In this document: positions 13,440-18,191 of the stretch, piece after piece
Layout of the letters: every line of letters begins with the position of its first letter
Numbering within the stretch: position 1 is the first letter of the stretch
NCBI GenBank assembly: GCA_023387295.1
Contig: JAEWIG010000134.1
Span: forward strand, 1-18,191
DNA length: 18,191 nt
Direction: 5' to 3'
Source: Bacillota bacterium
Lineage (GTDB): Bacteria; Bacillota; Bacilli; Bacillales; Cytobacillaceae
Made by a program: the position numbers and the translations under genes
The notes under the pieces: generated by a model
Database searches by the model: none
Told to the model about the DNA's origin: nothing
What the model saw: the letters and a program-made list of their open reading frames with translations, nothing else

Positions 13440-14912
13440 ATGCTTGATTTGAAAATGTATATTAATGGCGAGTGGAGAGATTCTCACAATAAAGAGAAAC
13501 GCAATGTCATTAATCCTGCTACTGGTGAAGTGTTTGCTCAAGCAGCTGAGGGCACGATTGAGGATGCAAAAGAAGCTATTCAAGTTGCAAGAGCAACTTT
13601 TGAAAGCGGTGTCTGGTCTGAAATGGCTCCTGTAGAAAGGGCTTCATACTTATTTAAAATTGCGGACAAAATTGATGAGAATGCAGAAGAACTTACTCGA
13701 TTAGAAACGATGGATAATGGGAAGCCACATAGAGAAGCAGGTTTTGATATGGGCGATGCGGCTACTTGCTTCCGTTATTATGCGGGTCTTATTACGAAGC
13801 CAGATGGTCAAACGTATACAGTCGCAGATCCTGTTCAAGCAATGGTTGTCCGTGAACCAGTTGGTGTTTGTGGATTAATTGTACCTTGGAATTACCCACT
13901 ATTAATGAGTGTGTGGAAGATTGCACCTGCTTTAGCGGCAGGGAACACAATTGTTTATAAACCATCTGAAGTCACTCCTTTAACTCCTACGAAGCTATTT
14001 GAAATTTTCGAGGAAGTTGGATTGCCAAAGGGTGTAGCCAATATGGTGATGGGGCCAGGTCCAATTGTAGGAAATGAAATTGCAGAAAGCAATGATGTGG
14101 ACCTTGTTTCCTTTACAGGCGGAACGAAAACAGGCAAGCATATTATGAGAGCTGCAGCTGGAAATATGAAGAAGCTTTCTCTAGAACTAGGTGGAAAATC
14201 ACCGAATATTATCTTTGCTGATGCTGATTTTGAAATTGCTGTTGATTATGCTTTGTTTGGAATTTATGCAGGATCAGGGCAAGTATGCTCTTCAGGATCT
14301 CGTATTTTAGTAGAAGAAAGCATCTATGATAAATTCGTTAGTCGCTATGTCGAAAGAGCTAAGCAGATTAATGTTGGACCTGGTGATGATCCAAATACAG
14401 AAATGGGTCCACTAGTCAGCCAGCAGCATTTAGAAAAAGTTCTAAGCTATATCGAAATAGGCAAAGAAGAAGGAGCACGAATTGCTTGTGGCGGAAATCG
14501 CATCACGAAAGACGGTTTGGAAAAAGGTTACTTTGTAGAGCCGACTGTATTTGTTGATGTAAACCCTGATATGAGAATTGTAAGAGAAGAAATCTTTGGT
14601 CCAGTTGTGGTCATTCAAAAGTTTAAGGATGAGGCAGAGGCCATTGAACTTGCGAATAACACAGACTATGGACTTGCTGGTGCCGTATTTTCTTCTGATG
14701 GTGCAAAGGCACTTCGAGTTATTAAAAAAGTCCGTGCAGGGATTACGTGGATTAATATGTACCACAATACCTATAACGAAGCACCATGGGGCGGTTATAA
14801 GCAAAGTGGCGTTGGGCGTGCTTTAGGAACGTATGGCCTAGATGTTTACCAAGAAATTAAACAAATTAATATTAACTTACAAGTTGAACCAGTTGGTTGG
14901 TTTTCAAAATAA
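13440..14912 (+). CDS. NAD(P)-dependent aldehyde dehydrogenase, probable 4-aminobutanal dehydrogenase
   Basis: This 490-residue protein is a complete aldehyde dehydrogenase. It has the oxyanion Asn in V-P-W-N-Y-P, the cofactor K-P-S-E-V-T-P, F-T-G-G-T-K-T-G, the catalytic Glu in L-E-L-G-G-K-S, the catalytic Cys in S-G-Q-V-C-S-S-G-S and the E-I-F-G-P-V motif. The C-terminal W-I-N-M-Y-H-N-T and P-W-G-G-Y-K-Q-S-G resemble betaine-aldehyde and aminoaldehyde dehydrogenases. Next to a putrescine transaminase, the best inference is oxidation of 4-aminobutanal (spontaneously 1-pyrroline) to GABA, the role of PatD or PuuC in E. coli. Betaine aldehyde or another aminoaldehyde cannot be excluded. The gene has its own sigma-54 promoter and a GGGAGG site 11 nt before the ATG. 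A long repeat separates it from the next gene. Confidence 0.9.
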   Translation: MLDLKMYINGEWRDSHNKEKRNVINPATGEVFAQAAEGTIEDAKEAIQVARATFESGVWSEMAPVERASYLFKIADKIDENAEELTRLETMDNGKPHREAGFDMGDAATCFRYYAGLITKPDGQTYTVADPVQAMVVREPVGVCGLIVPWNYPLLMSVWKIAPALAAGNTIVYKPSEVTPLTPTKLFEIFEEVGLPKGVANMVMGPGPIVGNEIAESNDVDLVSFTGGTKTGKHIMRAAAGNMKKLSLELGGKSPNIIFADADFEIAVDYALFGIYAGSGQVCSSGSRILVEESIYDKFVSRYVERAKQINVGPGDDPNTEMGPLVSQQHLEKVLSYIEIGKEEGARIACGGNRITKDGLEKGYFVEPTVFVDVNPDMRIVREEIFGPVVVIQKFKDEAEAIELANNTDYGLAGAVFSSDGAKALRVIKKVRAGITWINMYHNTYNEAPWGGYKQSGVGRALGTYGLDVYQEIKQININLQVEPVGWFSK

Positions 14913-14943
14913 TATTTTTCTAGAATTAATTTTAACTAACTGA

Positions 14944-15070
14944 GTTGATTGGAGCGGAGGGCACTTGACTCCTGCGGGAATGGAGGGAAGCGTGAGACCC
15001 CGCAGGCGCTAGCGCCGAGGAGGCTCACGTCACTCCCCGCGGAAAGCAAGTGCCCGCAGCGGAAATCAAC
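14944..15070. repeat. Long GC-rich palindromic intergenic repeat
   Basis: This 127-bp GC-rich block stands in AT-rich surroundings. Its ends are inverse complements: GTTGATT-(4)-CGGAGGGCACTTG on the left against CAAGTGCCCGCAG-(4)-AATCAAC on the right. Inside are nested complementary parts: CCTGCGGG with CCCGCAGG, GCGTGAG with CTCACGT, and the palindrome GGCGCTAGCGCC. The folded form would be a branched stem. I recognise the type as an abundant intergenic repeat of Bacillaceae genomes, but I cannot give it an established name. It carries no reading frame and no terminator-like T-run. Confidence 0.8.
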
Positions 15071-15158
15071 GGGCAAAATTTGAAGGCAAAAATAATAATA
15101 TATGCGAAAAGAGTTTTTAAAAAAATCATAACTTCATTACAAACAGAGGAGCGAGAAA

Positions 15159-16529
15159 ATGAGTACACAAATCGAAAATAAAAAAGAAGAATTAAAGGCT
15201 GAAAATATCAATGAATATATTAAACAAGTTTTAAGTTTAATTGAGAAAGAAAATGTAACAGAAGCAGAAGCAAGCTGGATTACGAAGCAAACAGTAGATA
15301 ATTTCCGTGAGCATGTAAACCCTGGGTTTTTAGAATATCGTAAAACTGTTACAGAGGGCGGTCAATTCGCTGCTGTTGAGTGGTCCGATAGCGGTTCTTG
15401 TTTCAAGGATGTAAGCGGGAAGGAATACATCGATTGTCTAGGCGGTTTCGGAATTTATAACGTTGGCCACCGTAATCCAAAGGTAGTGAAGGCGGTTACT
15501 GACCAATTAAAACGTCAAGCACTTCATAGTCAAGACTTGTTAGATCCACTTCGTGCGATTTTAGCAAAAATCCTGGCAGACATTACGCCAGGAGACTTAA
15601 AGTATGCCTTCTTTACAAATAGTGGAACTGAGAGTGTAGAGGCTGCCTTAAAGCTTGCAAAAATGTACAGCGACCGAACAACATTTATTGCAACAACTAA
15701 AGCATTCCATGGGAAGAGCTTAGGATCTTTATCAGGTACAGCAAAAGGAATGTTCCGTAAGCCATTTCTTCCATTAATTCCAGGATTCCGTCATGTGCCA
15801 TTCGGGGATATCGACATGATGAGAAAGACATTTGAATCATGTGCTTTAGTTGGAGAAGATGTTGCCGGAGTTATTCTTGAGCCAATTCAAGGTGAGGGCG
15901 GAATTATTCTTCCTCCTGAAGGGTATCTACAACAAGTAAGAGATCTCTGTGATGAATACGATGCAGTGCTTATTTTTGATGAGGTACAAACAGGCATGGG
16001 ACGTACTGGAAAAATGTTTGCTGCTGAATTATATGATGTTGTCCCTGATATTTTATGTTTGGCAAAAGCATTTGGTGGAGGCGTCATGCCAGCAGGTGCT
16101 ATCGTAGCAAAGGAAAAAGTATTCAAGAGCTGGTTCGACAATCCATTCATGCATACGACAACATTCGGAGGAAATCCACTAGCTTGTGCTGCTGCGATTG
16201 CAACCATTGATGTTTTATTAGAGGAAAAGCTACCTGCAAGAGCGGCTGAGGTGGGCGAATATTTCTTAAATGGGTTGAAGGAAGCAGCTAAGGGGCAAGA
16301 GGACGTAGTCATGGAAATTCGTGGCCAAGGCTTAATGATTGGAATTGAGTTCCATAAAGATGAAGAAGGATACGAAGTTTCAAAAGGAATGTTTGATCGA
16401 GGGATACTTGTTGCTGGAACATTAGTCAACTCAAAAACAATTCGCATCGAGCCACCATTAACGATTAGCTATGAAGAAGTAGATAAGGTTATCTCTACAT
16501 TTAAAGAGGTATTAGGGAGTATTAAGTAA
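15159..16529 (+). CDS. patA: Putrescine aminotransferase (class III, PLP)
   Basis: This 456-residue protein matches E. coli PatA (YgjG) closely from memory over almost its whole length. Shared blocks include H-V-N-P-G-F-L-E-Y-R-K, C-L-G-G-F-G-I-Y-N-V-G-H-R-N-P, L-H-S-Q-D-L-L-D-P-L-R-A and F-T-N-S-G-T-E-S-V-E-A-A-L-K. The PLP aspartate in I-F-D-E-V-Q-T-G-M-G-R-T-G and the Schiff-base lysine in C-L-A-K-A-F-G-G-G are present, as is H-T-T-T-F-G-G-N-P-L-A. It transfers the amino group of putrescine, and probably cadaverine, to 2-oxoglutarate, giving 4-aminobutanal and glutamate in the cytoplasm. The aldehyde dehydrogenase upstream would take the product. No separate sigma-54 promoter is visible, so it is probably read through from the promoter at 13385, across the repeat. 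AGGAGCG lies about 6 nt before the ATG. A terminator follows. Confidence 0.93.
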   Translation: MSTQIENKKEELKAENINEYIKQVLSLIEKENVTEAEASWITKQTVDNFREHVNPGFLEYRKTVTEGGQFAAVEWSDSGSCFKDVSGKEYIDCLGGFGIYNVGHRNPKVVKAVTDQLKRQALHSQDLLDPLRAILAKILADITPGDLKYAFFTNSGTESVEAALKLAKMYSDRTTFIATTKAFHGKSLGSLSGTAKGMFRKPFLPLIPGFRHVPFGDIDMMRKTFESCALVGEDVAGVILEPIQGEGGIILPPEGYLQQVRDLCDEYDAVLIFDEVQTGMGRTGKMFAAELYDVVPDILCLAKAFGGGVMPAGAIVAKEKVFKSWFDNPFMHTTTFGGNPLACAAAIATIDVLLEEKLPARAAEVGEYFLNGLKEAAKGQEDVVMEIRGQGLMIGIEFHKDEEGYEVSKGMFDRGILVAGTLVNSKTIRIEPPLTISYEEVDKVISTFKEVLGSIK

Positions 16530-16555
16530 GATACAATAGGCTGCAAGAATCATAT

Positions 16556-16580
16556 AAAAAGGGGGGGAACCTCCTTTTTT
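16556..16580 (+). terminator. Rho-independent terminator after patA
   Basis: The arms AAAAAGGGGG (16556-16565) and CCTCCTTTTT (16570-16579) pair over 10 bp with one G-U, closing a GGAA tetraloop and followed by T residues. It may end transcription or attenuate read-through into gabT. Confidence 0.75.
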
Positions 16581-16603
16581 AGGTCTGATTGGCGATAGCT
16601 ATT

Positions 16604-16632
16604 TTGTATAAGGAAAAATGAGAACATATACA
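16604..16632 (+). promoter_or_regulatory. Possible sigma-A promoter of gabT
   Basis: TTGTAT and TATACA are separated by exactly 17 nt and lie downstream of the patA terminator, with a leader of about 20 nt to the gabT start region. The hexamers are each two mismatches from consensus. No -24/-12 element was found here, so gabT depends either on this promoter or on read-through. Confidence 0.35.
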
Positions 16633-16661
16633 ATTAATTCTTTAAGGATGGTGAAATTAAA

Positions 16662-18011
16662 ATGAGAAAATATGTAAATATTAAAACCTCTATTCCAGGA
16701 CCAAAATCGCAAGAACTGTTAGAGAAAAGAAAAGAATTCGTGCCGCAAGGGATTAGCAACGGCTGTACCGCTTTTGTAAAAAAAGCTCAAGGTGCATTAG
16801 TGGAAGATATGGATGGAAATACATTTATTGATTTTGCCGGAGCAATTGGAACAGTTAATGTTGGGCATGCCCATCCTAAGGTTGTAAAAGCACTTCAAGA
16901 GCAAACAGAAAATTTCATACATACAGGCTTTAATGTCATGATGTATGACTCTTATATTGAACTAGCAGAAAAGCTAACAAAGCTAACTCCTGGTGATTTT
17001 CCGAAGCAAGCCGCTTTCTTTAATAGTGGTGCAGAAGCAGTTGAAAACGCAGTGAAGATTGCGCGAAAGTATACGAAAAGACAAGGAATCATTTCCTTTA
17101 CAAGAGGGTTTCATGGTCGAACTTTAATGACAATGACAATGACAAGTAAAGTAAAACCATATAAATTCGGTTTCGGTCCATTTGCACCAGAAGTTTATAA
17201 AGCCCCATATCCATACGTATATCGTCGACCAGAAGGAATGACGGAAGCACAGTATAATCAGTTTATGATTGAGCAATTTGAGCAATTTTTAATATCAGAA
17301 GTTGCCCCTGAAACGATTGCAGCTGTTGTGATGGAGCCGGTTCAAGGAGAAGGTGGATTTATTGTTCCGGATAAAGCTTTCGTGAATAGGGTTTATGAGA
17401 TTTGTCAAGAAAACGGGATTGTTTTTGTCGCTGATGAAATTCAAACAGGCTTTGGTCGAACAGGCAGCTATTTTGCCATGGAGCATTTCGGAATCGTCCC
17501 TGATTTAGTCACGATTTCGAAGTCAATGGGGGCTGGGGTCCCGATAAGTGGTGTTGTTGGTAGAAAAGAGATTATGAATGTATCAGCACCAGGGGAGCTA
17601 GGTGGAACGTATTCAGGTAGCCCGCTTGGCTGTAAGGCAGCTCTTGCTGTTCTTGAAATTATTGAAGAAGAGCAATTAAATGATCGTGCAAAGATAATTG
17701 GCGATAGAGTTATGAACAAGTTCCAGCAATTATCTGATCGCTTTGAGCAGGTTGATGGCATTCGAGGACTTGGTGCTATGTGTGCACTAGAAATTGTTCA
17801 AGATAAAGAGTCAAAAACACCTGACAAAGAATTAACAGGGAAAATTATTCAGGAAGCGATTAACAGAGGTCTTCTTCTTTTAAGTGCTGGCGTGTTTGGT
17901 AATGTTATTCGTATTTTAATGCCATTAACAATTACTGACGATCAGCTTGAAGAGGGTCTTGCCATTTTAGAAGAAGCGGTTGAAGCAGTTCTTGTCCCAC
18001 AATACAATTAA
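16662..18011 (+). CDS. gabT: 4-Aminobutyrate (GABA) aminotransferase
   Basis: This 449-residue class III PLP transaminase carries P-Q-G-I-S-N-G, F-I-D-F-A-G-A-I-G-T-V-N-V-G-H and F-F-N-S-G-A-E-A-V-E-N-A-V-K-I-A-R. It also has G-F-H-G-R-T, the PLP aspartate in V-A-D-E-I-Q-T-G-F-G-R-T-G, the Schiff-base lysine in T-I-S-K-S-M-G-A-G and G-G-T-Y-S-G-S-P-L-G. These blocks and the length are those of GabT, which moves the amino group of GABA to 2-oxoglutarate to form succinate semialdehyde. The aldehyde dehydrogenase that starts 25 nt after its stop would finish the GABA shunt. It differs clearly from the upstream putrescine transaminase, so this is not a recent duplication. The ATG at 16662 is preceded by AAGGATGGTGA at workable spacing. 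Confidence 0.92.
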   Translation: MRKYVNIKTSIPGPKSQELLEKRKEFVPQGISNGCTAFVKKAQGALVEDMDGNTFIDFAGAIGTVNVGHAHPKVVKALQEQTENFIHTGFNVMMYDSYIELAEKLTKLTPGDFPKQAAFFNSGAEAVENAVKIARKYTKRQGIISFTRGFHGRTLMTMTMTSKVKPYKFGFGPFAPEVYKAPYPYVYRRPEGMTEAQYNQFMIEQFEQFLISEVAPETIAAVVMEPVQGEGGFIVPDKAFVNRVYEICQENGIVFVADEIQTGFGRTGSYFAMEHFGIVPDLVTISKSMGAGVPISGVVGRKEIMNVSAPGELGGTYSGSPLGCKAALAVLEIIEEEQLNDRAKIIGDRVMNKFQQLSDRFEQVDGIRGLGAMCALEIVQDKESKTPDKELTGKIIQEAINRGLLLLSAGVFGNVIRILMPLTITDDQLEEGLAILEEAVEAVLVPQYN

Positions 18012-18036
18012 GATAACATGATCGAGAGGTGAGGAA

Positions 18037-18191
18037 ATGGTGAAAGCAACTTACGAAAAAAATCAGCTTTACAAAATGTATATTGATGGACATTGGGTAG
18101 GGGATGATTGTGAGGAATTCATTAACGTAACGAACCCTGCAACACAGGAAATTGTCGGTGTTATTCCAAAAGGGGGAACGAGCGAAGCAAA
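18037..18191 (+). CDS. gabD: Aldehyde dehydrogenase N-terminus, probable succinate-semialdehyde dehydrogenase (cut by window edge)
   Basis: The visible 51 codons read M-V-K-A-T-Y-E-K... then Y-I-D-G-H-W-V and F-I-N-V-T-N-P-A-T-Q-E-I-V-G-V-I-P, the classic start of an aldehyde dehydrogenase (substrate-independent N-terminal strands). The reading frame stays open to the right edge. It lies 25 nt after gabT with AGGTGAGG before the ATG, so it is co-transcribed. By position it should oxidise succinate semialdehyde to succinate. The catalytic Cys and Glu lie outside the window, so the substrate assignment rests on context only. Confidence 0.75.
   Translation, partial: MVKATYEKNQLYKMYIDGHWVGDDCEEFINVTNPATQEIVGVIPKGGTSEA

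Noticed and set aside
14944..15070. GC-rich repeat as a rho-independent terminator or CRISPR unit
   Set aside because: There is no T-run after the stem and no regularly spaced repeat copies nearby.
15887..16447. Minus-strand open frame of 186 codons
   Set aside because: It is the reverse shadow of patA, which has a full set of family motifs on the plus strand. The minus frame is Ser/Pro-rich without recognisable domains.
16588..16610. TTGGCG...TTTTG upstream of gabT as a third sigma-54 promoter
   Set aside because: The GG-to-G(C) spacing is 3 bp too long and the -12 GC is missing. A sigma-A pair just downstream fits better.
15159..18011. patA and gabT as a recent tandem duplication
   Set aside because: They share only class III aminotransferase motifs; their termini, lengths and signature blocks belong to two distinct subfamilies.

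Overview
The window looks like chromosomal DNA of a low-GC, endospore-former-type Firmicute, most likely a Bacillaceae (Bacillus sensu lato). The basis is AT-rich sequence, strong AGGAGG-type ribosome binding sites, U-tracted hairpin terminators, sigma-L (sigma-54) promoters in front of amino-acid catabolic genes, and a long GC-rich intergenic repeat of a type I associate with Bacillaceae genomes. The species cannot be named from this sequence alone.

Left end (1-1405, minus strand): a rhodanese-like lipoprotein cut by the window edge, a short tatA with its terminator, and an unrecognised small membrane-anchored protein with a good sigma-A promoter. Next (1609-4215, plus strand): a two-component pair, a double-Cache-type membrane histidine kinase and an OmpR-type regulator, closed by a strong terminator.

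The most unusual part is 4425-8681. An 18-bp palindrome matching Rex and Fnr operators precedes a four-gene operon. It encodes two homologous but divergent FAD reductase subunits of the fumarate reductase/flavocytochrome c superfamily, a tetraheme cytochrome c and a NapC/NirT/CymA-type tetraheme quinol dehydrogenase. One flavoprotein has a clean twin-arginine signal and the other a degenerate one. Together they read as a menaquinol-to-extracytoplasmic-flavoprotein respiratory chain: 8 hemes and 2 flavins, a split version of Shewanella-type flavocytochrome c. The active-site motifs of both flavoproteins depart from the fumarate reductase pattern as I remember it, so the electron acceptor is probably not fumarate and is unknown. 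This is the best candidate for an undescribed system here.

Right half (8682-18191): a sigma-54-controlled nitrogen/carbon catabolism region. A perfect -24/-12 promoter drives a glutamate dehydrogenase operon that also holds two small proteins, one a biotinyl/lipoyl-like fold without an evident modified lysine. Next comes a CBS-PAS-PAS-AAA+ enhancer-binding protein. A second perfect -24/-12 promoter precedes an aldehyde dehydrogenase followed by putrescine aminotransferase, GABA aminotransferase and the start of a second aldehyde dehydrogenase. Both promoters share a 13-bp TATGCA-containing element at enhancer distance, the probable binding site of the enhancer-binding protein. The inferred pathway is putrescine to 4-aminobutanal to GABA to succinate semialdehyde to succinate, with glutamate dehydrogenase regenerating the 2-oxoglutarate that both transaminases consume.

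Two repeat families lie between genes: a short element with copies at 4225-4275 and 13158-13238, and the long GC-rich palindromic repeat at 14944-15070. I saw no tRNA, rRNA, CRISPR array, transposase or clear horizontal-transfer boundary.
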